Part shown: piece after piece, positions 44,513 through 53,807 of the stretch
Numbering within the stretch: position 1 is the stretch's first letter
Layout of the letters: each line of letters opens with the position of its first letter
Assembly: GCA_902801375.1 (NCBI GenBank)
Contig: CADCIB010000004.1
Span: 1 to 64,000 of the forward strand
DNA length: 64,000 nucleotides
Reading direction: 5' to 3'
Source of the DNA: an uncultured Prevotellaceae bacterium
GTDB taxonomy: Bacteria > Bacteroidota > Bacteroidia > Bacteroidales > Bacteroidaceae
Notes under the pieces: model-generated
Told to the model about the DNA's origin: nothing
Seen by the model: only the letters and a program-made list of their open reading frames with translations
Database searches by the model: none
Position numbers and translations under genes: made by a program

Positions 44513-45625
44513 ATGAAAAAGAAAATGCTAACGAGCACCATGAAGACTTGTCTTCTGAAGGCTCAAAGATGCTTGCCTGCAGGTAAGGCCCTGTTGATGG
44601 CCTTCCTGCTGATGTACCTGCCCATGCAGCTTTCCGCACAGGAAGAACAGGGGGGAGGAGAAGAGCTGGACATCCCCGAGATAGTGCTGGAGCACTTGTC
44701 GGATGCCTACGAGTGGCACATTGCCTCTTACCAAGGCAAACATCTGAGCATCCCGCTTCCCATCATCGTCAGAAGCTCTGCCGATGGCAGCTGGCATTTC
44801 TGCACGGCTCATTCGCTGCCCGGTCAGTTCTTCTTCAACCCCGAGGCTCACGGGAAAATCTATGAAAAGATGCCGGATGGCACCACCGTTCGTCCGCTCG
44901 ACCTGAGCTTCACAAAGGCAGTGGCGCAAATCTGGATTGTGGTCATTATCTTGATTGTGGTGTTCCTCTCTTGTGCCCGCTGGTACAAGAAACGCGATGA
45001 AAAGAGCCCCGCACCGAAAGGCTTCGTGGGTATGATGGAGATGTTCGTCATGATGATACACGACGACCTCATCAAGTCGTCTATCGGCGAGAAGCACTAC
45101 AAGCCCTATGCTCCGTATCTGCTGACGGTGTTCTTCTTCATCTTCACCACCAACATGGTGGGTCTGCTGCCCATCTTCCCGGGTGGTGGCAACGTGACGG
45201 GTAACATCAACATCACCTTCTTCCTCGCCCTCTGCACGATGATAGCCATCAACGTGTTTGCCAACAAGGAGTATTGGAAGGAAATTTTCTGGCCCGAGGT
45301 GCCGCTGTTCCTCAAGGCATACCCCGTGCCCATCATGCCCGTGATAGAACTTTTCGGCGTGTTCACCAAGCCGTTTGCCCTGATGATCCGTCTCTTTGCC
45401 AACATGATGGCTGGCCACGCCGTGATTCTAAGTTTCACGTGCGTTATCTTCCTCGGCTGGACTATGGGTGTTGGCTTCGGATTGGGATTGAATGCTTTCA
45501 GCATCATCATGTTGCTGTTCATGAATCTGCTCGAGGTGCTGGTGGCCTTCGTGCAGGCCTACGTCTTTACGATGCTCAGTGCCGTGTTCATCGGTTTGGC
45601 TCACAAAGACCATCACGAAGAATAA
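44513..45625 (+). CDS. atpB: Fo ATP synthase subunit a
   Basis: 370 residues, about 100 more than E. coli. The N-terminus is a cleavable-looking signal peptide (ALLMAFLLMYLPMQLSAQ, ending near residue 43) followed by a periplasmic domain of about 90 residues, then five or six membrane helices from about 140. The essential Arg is in MIRLFANMMAGHAVILSF; VMPVIELFGVFTKPFALMI precedes it. The N-terminal extension is usual for Bacteroidetes subunit a. Forms the proton half-channels against the c ring. Confidence 0.94.
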   Translation: MKKKMLTSTMKTCLLKAQRCLPAGKALLMAFLLMYLPMQLSAQEEQGGGEELDIPEIVLEHLSDAYEWHIASYQGKHLSIPLPIIVRSSADGSWHFCTAHSLPGQFFFNPEAHGKIYEKMPDGTTVRPLDLSFTKAVAQIWIVVIILIVVFLSCARWYKKRDEKSPAPKGFVGMMEMFVMMIHDDLIKSSIGEKHYKPYAPYLLTVFFFIFTTNMVGLLPIFPGGGNVTGNINITFFLALCTMIAINVFANKEYWKEIFWPEVPLFLKAYPVPIMPVIELFGVFTKPFALMIRLFANMMAGHAVILSFTCVIFLGWTMGVGFGLGLNAFSIIMLLFMNLLEVLVAFVQAYVFTMLSAVFIGLAHKDHHEE

Positions 45626-45660
45626 TTTTTTTCATCAGATAAACATATTTTAATTATTAA

Positions 45661-45924
<264 letters not shown>

Positions 45925-45943
45925 GTAATCCGCTTTACCGCTA

Positions 45944-46459
45944 ATGGATTTCAGTAAACTTCCATCAATCCTCACGCCCGATCTCGGACTTTTGTTCTGG
46001 ATGCTACTGGCGTTTCTGGTGGTGTTCTTCGTACTCGCCAAGTATGGCTTCCCCGCCATCGTCAACATGGTGACAGCCCGGAAGGAATACATCGACGAGA
46101 GCCTGAAGAAGGCACATGAGGCCACCGAGCGCATGGAGCACATCAAGGAAGAGAGCGAGGCCATCCTTCAGGAAGCCCGCGAAAAGCAGGCACAGGTGCT
46201 GAAGGAGGCTGCCGACACGCGTGAAGCCATCATCAACCAAGCTCAGGAGAAGGCAAAGAGCGAGGGAGCACGACTGCTTGCCGAGGCTAAGGCCGAAATA
46301 GAAGGCGAAAAGCAGCAAGCCATCCGCGACATCCGCGCACAAGTGGCTGAACTCTCCGTGCAGATAGCCGAGAAGGTACTGCGCGAGAAGCTTTCGTCAA
46401 ACGCTGAGCAGATGCAGATGATAGACAGATTGTTGGATGATGTGACTGCCGCAAAATAA
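45944..46459 (+). CDS. atpF: Fo ATP synthase subunit b
   Basis: 171 residues; one N-terminal membrane helix (LGLLFWMLLAFLVVFFVLAK) then a long charged helix (EREESEAILQEAREKQAQVL-type text) that dimerises as the peripheral stalk. 19 bases after atpE and 7 before atpH. Confidence 0.94.
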   Translation: MDFSKLPSILTPDLGLLFWMLLAFLVVFFVLAKYGFPAIVNMVTARKEYIDESLKKAHEATERMEHIKEESEAILQEAREKQAQVLKEAADTREAIINQAQEKAKSEGARLLAEAKAEIEGEKQQAIRDIRAQVAELSVQIAEKVLREKLSSNAEQMQMIDRLLDDVTAAK

Positions 46460-46466
46460 TTAGCTT

Positions 46467-47003
46467 ATGGATATAGGAGTAGTATCGGTACGTTATGCGC
46501 GAGCCCTCTTGAAGAGCGCGACAGAGCAAAAGCTGGAGGATGCTGTCTATCAGGACATGCAGACGCTGGCCGCAAGCTACGTCGATGTTCCTCAACTGAG
46601 GTTTACCATCGACAACCCCATGCTCGCCAAAGACAAGAAGAAGATGCTGTTGCTCACCGCTTGTGGCGATAAGCACACGACGTTGACAGAGCGCTTCGTC
46701 GAACTTGTGTTGGACGAAGACCGGGAGAACATCCTGCAATTCATGGCTAATTCGTACATCACTCTTTACAGGCAACAGAAGAACGTCATCCGCGGACGAC
46801 TCATCACCGCCACAGCCGTATCGCCTGACACCGAGCAGAAGATGCGCCAGATGGTGGAGAGCAGAACTAAGGGAACAGTGGAGTTCGAGTCGGAGGTGAA
46901 CCCCGATATCATCGGTGGCTTCATTCTGGAATACGACACCTATCGCATGGACGCGAGTGTCAAGTCGAAGCTCAACTCGATTCTTACCACGCTTAAGAAA
47001 TAA
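46467..47003 (+). CDS. atpH: F1 ATP synthase subunit delta
   Basis: 178 residues; VVSVRYARALLKSATEQKLE at the N-terminus and VNPDIIGGFILEYDTYRMDA at the C-terminus are the OSCP/delta signature. Connects the peripheral stalk (b) to the top of the alpha/beta hexamer. Confidence 0.94.
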   Translation: MDIGVVSVRYARALLKSATEQKLEDAVYQDMQTLAASYVDVPQLRFTIDNPMLAKDKKKMLLLTACGDKHTTLTERFVELVLDEDRENILQFMANSYITLYRQQKNVIRGRLITATAVSPDTEQKMRQMVESRTKGTVEFESEVNPDIIGGFILEYDTYRMDASVKSKLNSILTTLKK

Positions 47004-47027
47004 AGAGTTCAAATAAAAGAAATACAA

Positions 47028-48611
47028 ATGTCAGAAAAAATAAAACCAAGCGAAGTGTCTGAGGTGCTTCTCCAGCAACTTCAGGGCATCAGCAATCAGG
47101 AGAACTTTGATGAGGTGGGCACCGTGCTGACCGTCAGCGACGGTGTGGCCCGCATCTATGGTCTTCGCAATGCTGAGGCCAACGAACTGCTCGAGTTCGA
47201 GAACGGCACCATGGCCATCGTGATGAACCTGGAAGAAGACAACGTCGGTTGCGTGCTCCTCGGTCCTACAGCAGGCATCAAGGAAGGACAGGTGGTGAAG
47301 CGTACGAAGCGCATCGCCTCCATCCGCGTGAACGACAATATGCTCGGACGAGTCATCAATCCGCTGGGACAGCCCATCGACGGTAAGGGCGACATCGACC
47401 TGAAAGGCGCCTTTGAGATGCCGCTCGACCGCAAGGCACCGGGCGTGATCTACCGCCAGCCGGTGAAGGAGCCGCTGCAGACTGGTCTGAAGGCTGTCGA
47501 CTCGATGATTCCTATCGGTCGTGGACAGCGTGAGCTGATTATCGGCGACCGCCAGACGGGTAAGACCGCCATCGCCGTTGACACCATCATCAACCAGAAG
47601 AGTTTCTATGAGGCAGGCAAGCCTGTCTATTGCATCTATGTGGCCATCGGCCAGAAGGCTTCCACCGTGGCTGCGCTCGTCGCAACGCTGAAGGAGCATG
47701 GGGCTATGCCTTACACCATCATCGTGGCCGCAACGGCTGCCGATCCTGCCGCCATGCAGTATTATGCTCCATTTGCAGGAGCCGCCATTGGTGAGTATTT
47801 CCGCGATCGAGGTCTGCCTGCACTCGTGGTCTATGATGACCTTTCGAAACAGGCTGTCGCCTATCGTGAGGTATCGCTGATCCTGCGTCGTCCTTCTGGA
47901 CGTGAGGCTTATCCCGGTGATGTGTTCTATCTCCACTCTCGTCTGTTGGAGCGCGCTGCCAAGATCAACGAGCAGCAAGAAGTGGCCGAGCAAATGAACG
48001 ACCTGCCCGCCTGCATGAAAGGTCATGTGAAGGGTGGCGGTTCGCTCACCGCCCTGCCTATCATCGAGACACAGGCAGGCGACGTGTCGGCTTACATTCC
48101 TACGAACGTAATCTCAATTACCGACGGACAGATCTATCTGGAGACCGACCTTTTCAACCAAGGTTTCCGTCCAGCCATCAACGTGGGTATCTCCGTCTCG
48201 CGTGTGGGTGGTTCGGCACAGATCAAGTCGATGAAGAAGGTGGCCGGTACGCTGAAGATCGACCAGGCACAGTATCGTGAGCTTGAGGCCTTCTCGAAGT
48301 TCTCGAGCGATATGGACGCTGTGACAGCTATGACGCTCGACCGCGGACGTAAGAACAACCAATTGCTTATCCAGCCGCAATATAGCCCGATGCCCGTTGG
48401 CGAACAGATTGCCATCCTCTATTGTGGTATTCACGGCCTGATGCGCAATGTGCCCGTGGAGAAAGTCCGCGAGTGTCAGGATGCATTCCTCGACAAACTT
48501 CGTTCTGCCAAGCCCGAAGTCATCGCAACGCTCGGCAGTGGTAAGATCGATGATGATACGACAAATGCCATCGAGGAAGTGATGGCCGACATTGCAGGCA
48601 CTTACAAATAA
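47028..48611 (+). CDS. atpA: F1 ATP synthase subunit alpha
   Basis: 527 residues. Walker [40 protein letters not shown], and the C-terminal [13 protein letters not shown]. The N-terminus [16 protein letters not shown] binds delta. Non-catalytic nucleotide sites; the arginine finger region [20 protein letters not shown] is intact. Confidence 0.97.
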   Translation: MSEKIKPSEVSEVLLQQLQGISNQENFDEVGTVLTVSDGVARIYGLRNAEANELLEFENGTMAIVMNLEEDNVGCVLLGPTAGIKEGQVVKRTKRIASIRVNDNMLGRVINPLGQPIDGKGDIDLKGAFEMPLDRKAPGVIYRQPVKEPLQTGLKAVDSMIPIGRGQRELIIGDRQTGKTAIAVDTIINQKSFYEAGKPVYCIYVAIGQKASTVAALVATLKEHGAMPYTIIVAATAADPAAMQYYAPFAGAAIGEYFRDRGLPALVVYDDLSKQAVAYREVSLILRRPSGREAYPGDVFYLHSRLLERAAKINEQQEVAEQMNDLPACMKGHVKGGGSLTALPIIETQAGDVSAYIPTNVISITDGQIYLETDLFNQGFRPAINVGISVSRVGGSAQIKSMKKVAGTLKIDQAQYRELEAFSKFSSDMDAVTAMTLDRGRKNNQLLIQPQYSPMPVGEQIAILYCGIHGLMRNVPVEKVRECQDAFLDKLRSAKPEVIATLGSGKIDDDTTNAIEEVMADIAGTYK

Positions 48612-48620
48612 AAAAGATTT

Positions 48621-49592
48621 ATGCCAAGTCTGAAAGAAATCAAGGGTAGGATAGCGTCGGTCAACAACACCCGCAAGATCACCAGTGCCATGAAGATGGT
48701 TGCTTCGAGCAAGCTTCATCATGCGCAGGTGGCCATCGAGAACATGCTCCCCTACGAGACGATGCTTGAGCACATACTCAAGACATTCCTCGCTTCGGAT
48801 GCTGATGCACGTAGCGTGTTCGAGAAAGAGCGCAAGGTGGATCGTGTGGCCTTCGTCGTCTATTCCAGCAACTCTTCTCTCTGCGGCGGATTCAATGCCA
48901 ACGTCATCAAGATGATGACGCAGGCTGTTGAGGAATACAAGCATCTCGGCAAGGAGAACATCGTAATCTACCCCATTGGCCGCAAGGTGGCCGAGAAGGT
49001 GACGAAGATGGGTCTCCCGTCGGCAGGCGATTTCACTTCGTTGGCCGACAAACCCAATATCCAGCAATGCATCGACATTGCAAGGGAGTTGGGAGAGAAG
49101 TATGTTTCCGGCGACATCGACCGTGTGGAACTTATTTACCACCACTTCAAGAGTGCTGGTTCGCAGATTCTCACGCGCAAGACATTCCTGCCCATCGATA
49201 TCGAGAGCGAGCTGAACGAGGACAAAGAGCGCGACCTTACCTCAAATGTCGCCACTCGTGAGGCTGTGGAATACCTGAAACAGCGCGACCGCGAACAAGA
49301 GAGCCACCGCGAACAGGTGCAGGCCAAACCGCTTAACGACAATTTCATCGTGGAGCCTAATATGGATACTGTGCTGAGACTGCTCATTCCGAAACTGGCT
49401 CACCTGATGCTCTATACGGCTTTGCTCGACAGCGTTGCCTCTGAGCATGCTGCCCGTATGGTGGCTATGCAGACGGCAACAGACAATGCCGATGAACTGT
49501 TACGTGAGTTGAATTTGCAATACAACAAGAGTCGTCAGCAGGCTATCACTAGTGAACTGCTCGATATTGTGGGTGGTACGGTCAATAACTGA
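48621..49592 (+). CDS. atpG: F1 ATP synthase subunit gamma
   Basis: 323 residues; central rotor. Starts MPSLKEIKGRIASVNNTRKI TSAMKMVASSKL and ends ALLDSVASEHAARMVAMQTA followed by LNLQYNKSRQQAITSELLDI, both canonical. About 35 residues longer than E. coli gamma; the extra part is the charged region ESELNEDKERDLTSNVATRE and the segment after it (about 195-235). Last gene of the operon, followed by a hairpin terminator. Confidence 0.95.
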   Translation: MPSLKEIKGRIASVNNTRKITSAMKMVASSKLHHAQVAIENMLPYETMLEHILKTFLASDADARSVFEKERKVDRVAFVVYSSNSSLCGGFNANVIKMMTQAVEEYKHLGKENIVIYPIGRKVAEKVTKMGLPSAGDFTSLADKPNIQQCIDIARELGEKYVSGDIDRVELIYHHFKSAGSQILTRKTFLPIDIESELNEDKERDLTSNVATREAVEYLKQRDREQESHREQVQAKPLNDNFIVEPNMDTVLRLLIPKLAHLMLYTALLDSVASEHAARMVAMQTATDNADELLRELNLQYNKSRQQAITSELLDIVGGTVNN

Positions 49593-49621
49593 CCTTGTCT
49601 TTTGCAAAACTGTCACAACGA

Positions 49622-49658
49622 AAGCCGTCCCCAGTTTCAGGGGGCGGCTTCTTGTTTG
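49622..49658 (+). terminator. Terminator of the ATP synthase operon
   Basis: AAGCCGTCCCC (49622-49632) pairs with GGGGGCGGCTT (49640-49650), one G-T pair, 7-base loop, then CTTGTTTG (imperfect T run). Confidence 0.75.
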
Positions 49659-49730
49659 CTGCAATCTTGTTATTTGTGTTGTTATATCCAAAAAAAAAGA
49701 AATTTTCTTGGCTGTAAAATTGTTTTCTAT

Positions 49731-49738
49731 TAATTTTG
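49731..49738 (+). promoter_or_regulatory. Promoter of the glucosaminidase gene
   Basis: TAATTTTG with TTG at 49708-49710, spacing 20. The ATG at 49744 is only 5 bases further, suggesting a leaderless mRNA. Confidence 0.72.
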
Positions 49739-49743
49739 CAGGC

Positions 49744-50664
49744 ATGAATAGAATAGGAAGAGCAATGGTTCTCTATCTTGCACTTGTATTGTCGTTGTCG
49801 ACACAGGCGCAGGAGATGAAGTGGAACGCGCGTTTTCAGACGTATATCGATCAATATCGCGACCTCGCTATTGAGCAGATGCTGAAGTACAAGATTCCTG
49901 CCAGCATTACCCTGGCGCAGGGTATCTTCGAGAGTGGGGCAGGGAAGAGCCAGCTGGCAACGCGCGGTAACAATCACTTCGGCATTAAGTGTCACGGGTG
50001 GCAGGGACGCACCGTGCATTTCGACGACGATGCTTCGCAGGAGTGCTTCCGCGCCTACAACGATGCTCGTGAGAGCTATGAGGATCACAGCAGATTCCTG
50101 GTTAGGAATAAACGCTACAGCCGGCTATTCTCTTTAGCTCAAACTGACTATAAAGGATGGGCACACGGACTGAAGTCGTGCGGCTATGCCACCAATCCCA
50201 ACTACGCCAACAAACTGATAGGACTAATAGAGCTGTACAAACTCTACAACTATGATCACGCCAAGAGTTACGACAAGTTTATGGCTTCGAATGCGGGTCA
50301 TCATCAGTACGATGCGTTGCTCCATCCTATCCATATTTATAATAAGAACTACTTCTTGCAGGCACGCAAGGGTGACACCTTTGAGTCCATAGGCAAGGAG
50401 ATAGGCATCAGTGGCAAGAAAATAGCGAAATATAACGAGCGCGACTACCGCGATCGCTTAGAAGAGAACGAGATTATCTGGCTGAAGAAGAAACAGAAGA
50501 AGGCCGATAAGGCCTATGAGGGTCGCCGCCATCTCGTGAAGGCCGGCGAGAGCATGTACACCATCGCTCAATACTATGGCATTCGGCTGAAGTCGCTCTA
50601 TAAGATGAATCATCTGAAGCCCGACTATCAGTTGCGCATTGGTGACGAGCTGAGGGTCAGATAG
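49744..50664 (+). CDS. LysM-containing glucosaminidase (peptidoglycan hydrolase)
   Basis: 306 residues: signal peptide (YLALVLSLSTQAQ), a GH73/FlgJ-type N-acetylglucosaminidase domain (about 25-170) with PASITLAQGIFESGAGKSQL (catalytic Glu), NNHFGIKCHGW, FRAYNDARESYEDHSRFL and GLKSCGYATNPNYANKL, then two LysM-like segments (QARKGDTFESIGKEIGISGK and HLVKAGESMYTIAQYYGIRL). It would cleave glycan strands in the periplasm; LysM binds GlcNAc-containing glycan. The frame is open 64 codons upstream of the ATG, but that region holds the atp terminator and this promoter. Confidence 0.9.
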   Translation: MNRIGRAMVLYLALVLSLSTQAQEMKWNARFQTYIDQYRDLAIEQMLKYKIPASITLAQGIFESGAGKSQLATRGNNHFGIKCHGWQGRTVHFDDDASQECFRAYNDARESYEDHSRFLVRNKRYSRLFSLAQTDYKGWAHGLKSCGYATNPNYANKLIGLIELYKLYNYDHAKSYDKFMASNAGHHQYDALLHPIHIYNKNYFLQARKGDTFESIGKEIGISGKKIAKYNERDYRDRLEENEIIWLKKKQKKADKAYEGRRHLVKAGESMYTIAQYYGIRLKSLYKMNHLKPDYQLRIGDELRVR

Positions 50665-50700
50665 TTCATAGTAAATGGTTCATAATTCATAGTTCAATAG

Positions 50701-51684
50701 ATGAAACTGATACACTGGGGATTCATTGGTTGCGGTGATGTGGTTGAACGTAAGTCGGGACCCGCTTTCAGCGAAGTGGCTGGCTCGGATGTGGTAGCTG
50801 TGATGAGCCGTAAAGAGGAGCACGTTCGCGCGTTTGCTCAGAGGCATGGCATCAAACGTTGGTATACTGATGCTCAGCAACTCATTGATGACCCAGAGGT
50901 GAACGCCGTCTATGTTGCCACCCCGCCTTCGTCGCATGCCACCTATGCCATTATGGCTATGCGGGCAGGAAAACCAGTTTACGTGGAAAAGCCTCTTGCC
51001 GCCTCCTACGACGACTGCATCCGCATCAACCATGTGAGCGAAGAGACAGGGCAGCCCTGCTTCGTGGCTTACTACCGTCGCTGTCTGCCATATTTCCAGC
51101 GTGTGAAGCAGATTGTGAACGACGGCACATTGGGACGTATTATGAATGTGCAGATACGCCTCTCGATGCCGCCGAGAAGCATTGACTATGCCTCTGAAGA
51201 GAATCTGCCTTGGCGACTGCGGTCGGAGATTGCCGGTGGCGGCTACTTTTACGACCTCGCTCCCCATCAGCTCGACTTGCTCCAGGATATTTTTGGCGTC
51301 ATCGTCAAGGCAACGGGATTCTGTGCCAACCGCGGCGAGTTATATCGGGCGGAGGACAACATATGCGCTTGTTTCCTGTTTGAGAACGGTATTCCTGCTA
51401 GTGGATCGTGGTGCTTCACAGGGCATGAGTCGGCTAAGGAAGATTGTATCGATATCATCGGCGAACGCGGAACACTCAGTTTCTCGTCGTTTGAGCGTCG
51501 CCCCATTGTGGTGGTCACCAGTCAGGGGCGTGAGGAAATCAATGTTCCTTTTCCCCATTACGTGCAGTCGCCAATGATTAAGAGTGTCGTCGAAGACCTG
51601 CAGGGTTTTGGCCTGTGTACGTCAAATAGTGTCAGTGCAACTCCTGTCAACTGGGTGCTTGACCGCGTACTCGGAAAGCTTTAG
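50701..51684 (+). CDS. Gfo/Idh/MocA-family oxidoreductase
   Basis: 327 residues. Rossmann start IHWGFIGCGDVVERKSGPAF, the family motif YVEKPLAASYDDC, and a C-terminal substrate domain with GGYFYDLAPHQLDLLQDIFG (Asp/His pair). Members oxidise or reduce sugars and their derivatives with NAD(P). The substrate cannot be told. The 36 bases before the ATG are low-complexity (GTTCATAGTAAATGGTTCAT) with no promoter box, so it may be read through from the glucosaminidase gene. Confidence 0.85.
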   Translation: MKLIHWGFIGCGDVVERKSGPAFSEVAGSDVVAVMSRKEEHVRAFAQRHGIKRWYTDAQQLIDDPEVNAVYVATPPSSHATYAIMAMRAGKPVYVEKPLAASYDDCIRINHVSEETGQPCFVAYYRRCLPYFQRVKQIVNDGTLGRIMNVQIRLSMPPRSIDYASEENLPWRLRSEIAGGGYFYDLAPHQLDLLQDIFGVIVKATGFCANRGELYRAEDNICACFLFENGIPASGSWCFTGHESAKEDCIDIIGERGTLSFSSFERRPIVVVTSQGREEINVPFPHYVQSPMIKSVVEDLQGFGLCTSNSVSATPVNWVLDRVLGKL

Positions 51685-51721
51685 GGGTGAGTGGTAAGAG
51701 GTTAGAAGTGAGAAGAAGGGC
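51685..51721. repeat. GTGAG-type low-complexity spacer
   Basis: GGGGTGAGTGGTAAGAGGTT AGAAGTGAGAAGAAGGG; same vocabulary as 30697-30727 and the in-frame insertions. Confidence 0.45.
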
Positions 51722-52852
51722 ATGAGAATTGTAGCGACAGTTGTATTTTGGTTGGCGGCGGTGGCAGCAAATGCTGTCGACGTTGACAGTCTGTCGGCCG
51801 ATACGTTGACGGCTCAATTGTCAGGCGATAATCAGAGTGTAAGAAAGAAAGACATCTTCCACCGCATCGGTGATTTCTTCACCCGTTATTTCCGCGATTT
51901 CAACGAGACGGACACCACATATATAGAGCCGCAGCATTTCAATTACGCCTTTATGCTTCAAAACACCAACTCCTACGAGACATATAGCCTTACCAGCAAG
52001 TCGGGACAGTATGTCTCGCTCTCGCCTGATCTTACTTATCGTGTGGGGCCGTTCTTTGGCTGGCGTTGGATTTTCTTAGGCTATACCTTCGACATTAGTC
52101 ACCTCTCCAACGGGCATAACAAGAAGGAGTTCGACATCAGTATCTACAGTAATCTAATGAGCGTAGACTTCTATTACAGGAAGACAGGTACCGACTACCA
52201 TATTCGAAGCATCCGGCCTGGCGAGGGCCAAAAAACCATCAGGCATCTTGATATACCCTTTTCGGGCATTAATGTGGGAATCACGGGCTTCAACCTTACT
52301 TATATCTTTAATCATAAGAAGTTCTCCTATCCAGCTGCCTTTAGTCAAAGCACGTTGCAACGACGCAGTTGCGGAACGGCTTTGGCAGGCATAGGCTATA
52401 CGCGCCATAGCATGGATCTTGATTTCGACAAGTTGAAGAGTGCTTTTGGACATCTGACTGAGAAGTATGGCGAGATTCCCGTTGACAGCGGAATGAATTT
52501 CGATCAGGTGAAATACACCAACTTTGCTCTCTCGGGGGGCTATGCCTACAACTGGGTGTTTGCTCGCAATTGGTTGGCAGCCATTAGCTTGGCTCTATCC
52601 GTTGGTTATAAGTCATCGGAAGGTGAATTGAAAATTGCAGAGCAGATTAAGCAGGACTTCTCCTTCCGCAATTTCAACTTCGATGGTACCGGACGGTTTG
52701 GCATCGTGTGGAACAATACCCGCTGGTTTGCAGGAATGAGTGCCATCGTTCACAGCTACAACTATCACAAGCCACAGTTCTCCACTAACAATACTTTCGG
52801 TTCGCTGAACTTCTACGTCGGCCTGAACTTCGTCCGCAAGAGAGGACACTAA
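51722..52852 (+). CDS. DUF4421 outer membrane protein
   Basis: 376 residues with a signal peptide (VATVVFWLAAVAANA). Family recognised by DTTYIEPQHFNYAFMLQNTN, YVSLSPDLTYRVGPFFGWRW and SVDFYYRKTGTDYHIRSI; alternating aromatic/hydrophobic strands throughout suggest a beta barrel of about 12-14 strands. DUF4421 proteins are unassigned Bacteroidetes envelope proteins. A DUF1460 gene follows 25 bases later. Confidence 0.78.
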   Translation: MRIVATVVFWLAAVAANAVDVDSLSADTLTAQLSGDNQSVRKKDIFHRIGDFFTRYFRDFNETDTTYIEPQHFNYAFMLQNTNSYETYSLTSKSGQYVSLSPDLTYRVGPFFGWRWIFLGYTFDISHLSNGHNKKEFDISIYSNLMSVDFYYRKTGTDYHIRSIRPGEGQKTIRHLDIPFSGINVGITGFNLTYIFNHKKFSYPAAFSQSTLQRRSCGTALAGIGYTRHSMDLDFDKLKSAFGHLTEKYGEIPVDSGMNFDQVKYTNFALSGGYAYNWVFARNWLAAISLALSVGYKSSEGELKIAEQIKQDFSFRNFNFDGTGRFGIVWNNTRWFAGMSAIVHSYNYHKPQFSTNNTFGSLNFYVGLNFVRKRGH

Positions 52853-52877
52853 TTATTAACTAATAACAATTGAGAAG

Positions 52878-53771
52878 ATGATGAAAACAAATATTCCACG
52901 CTGTTGTGTTAGTGGCTGCTTTGCAATCGCTATCACCCTTTTCACTCTGCAAGCAAATGCAGTCACAAAGCGAACACCCAACTATCAGCGCGAGGATAGC
53001 TTGCGCGTGGTACAACTGCTTACAGATGCACGACAAATGCCCAGGCAGACTTGTTGGCCGTTGTATTTCGGACGCCAACTTCTCGGATTGCCCTATGTGG
53101 CGCATACCCTTGAGGATAATCCTGGCGAACAGCAGCTGATTGTGAATCTTCGAGAACTCGACTGCACTACGCTCACTGAGAACATTGTGGCACTGACGCT
53201 CTGCGCAAAGGCCGAAATCTACACTTTTGCTGCTTTCCTCGAGAGTTTGGAAACCATCCGCTATTTCAAAAATCAGACATTTGAGGGCTATCCTGCCCGT
53301 CTGCACTATTTCTGTTCGTGGATGGCCGACAATCAGGAGAGTGGCATCGTAGAAGAAGTGAGTGGTCCTAACCCTCCGTTCACCGCTGTGCAGAAGTTGA
53401 ACGTCAACTTTATGACCACCCATCCCGCCAGCTATGCTGCGCTGAAGGATAACCCTTCACTGATTCCCGACATCCGCCGCGCAGAGCAATTGCTTACAGG
53501 CCAAACGGCTCCCTACATCCCGAAAGCCCAGCTCAAGAATAATAAACTCCTGCGCGAGACAATTCACGATGGCGACATCATCGCCATCATCACCAATATC
53601 TCTGGTCTCGACATCCAACACATCGGTCTTGCTGCCTGGCATGAAGACGGTCTGCATCTGCTCAATGCGTCGAGCATCCATCACAAAGTGGTGGAGGAAC
53701 CCATGACGCTGCAGCAGTATCTCTATCGCCACAAAACGATGCCTGGTATTCGCGTGCTGCGCATGAATTAA
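52878..53771 (+). CDS. DUF1460 (N-acetylmuramoyl-L-alanine amidase-like) protein
   Basis: 297 residues, signal peptide to about residue 29. DUF1460 belongs to the NlpC/P60-like cysteine peptidase superfamily; the catalytic Cys is expected in RELDCTTLTENIVAL and the His in LDIQHIGLAAW. Structural work on a Bacteroides member of this family indicates an amidase acting on MurNAc-L-Ala, as I recall. A role in peptidoglycan turnover or recycling fits the nearby glucosaminidase. 36 bases before the sulfatase gene. Confidence 0.8.
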   Translation: MMKTNIPRCCVSGCFAIAITLFTLQANAVTKRTPNYQREDSLRVVQLLTDARQMPRQTCWPLYFGRQLLGLPYVAHTLEDNPGEQQLIVNLRELDCTTLTENIVALTLCAKAEIYTFAAFLESLETIRYFKNQTFEGYPARLHYFCSWMADNQESGIVEEVSGPNPPFTAVQKLNVNFMTTHPASYAALKDNPSLIPDIRRAEQLLTGQTAPYIPKAQLKNNKLLRETIHDGDIIAIITNISGLDIQHIGLAAWHEDGLHLLNASSIHHKVVEEPMTLQQYLYRHKTMPGIRVLRMN

Positions 53772-53807
53772 CGTAGTTAAGGACAACAAACATAAACTTG
53801 AAAACAA

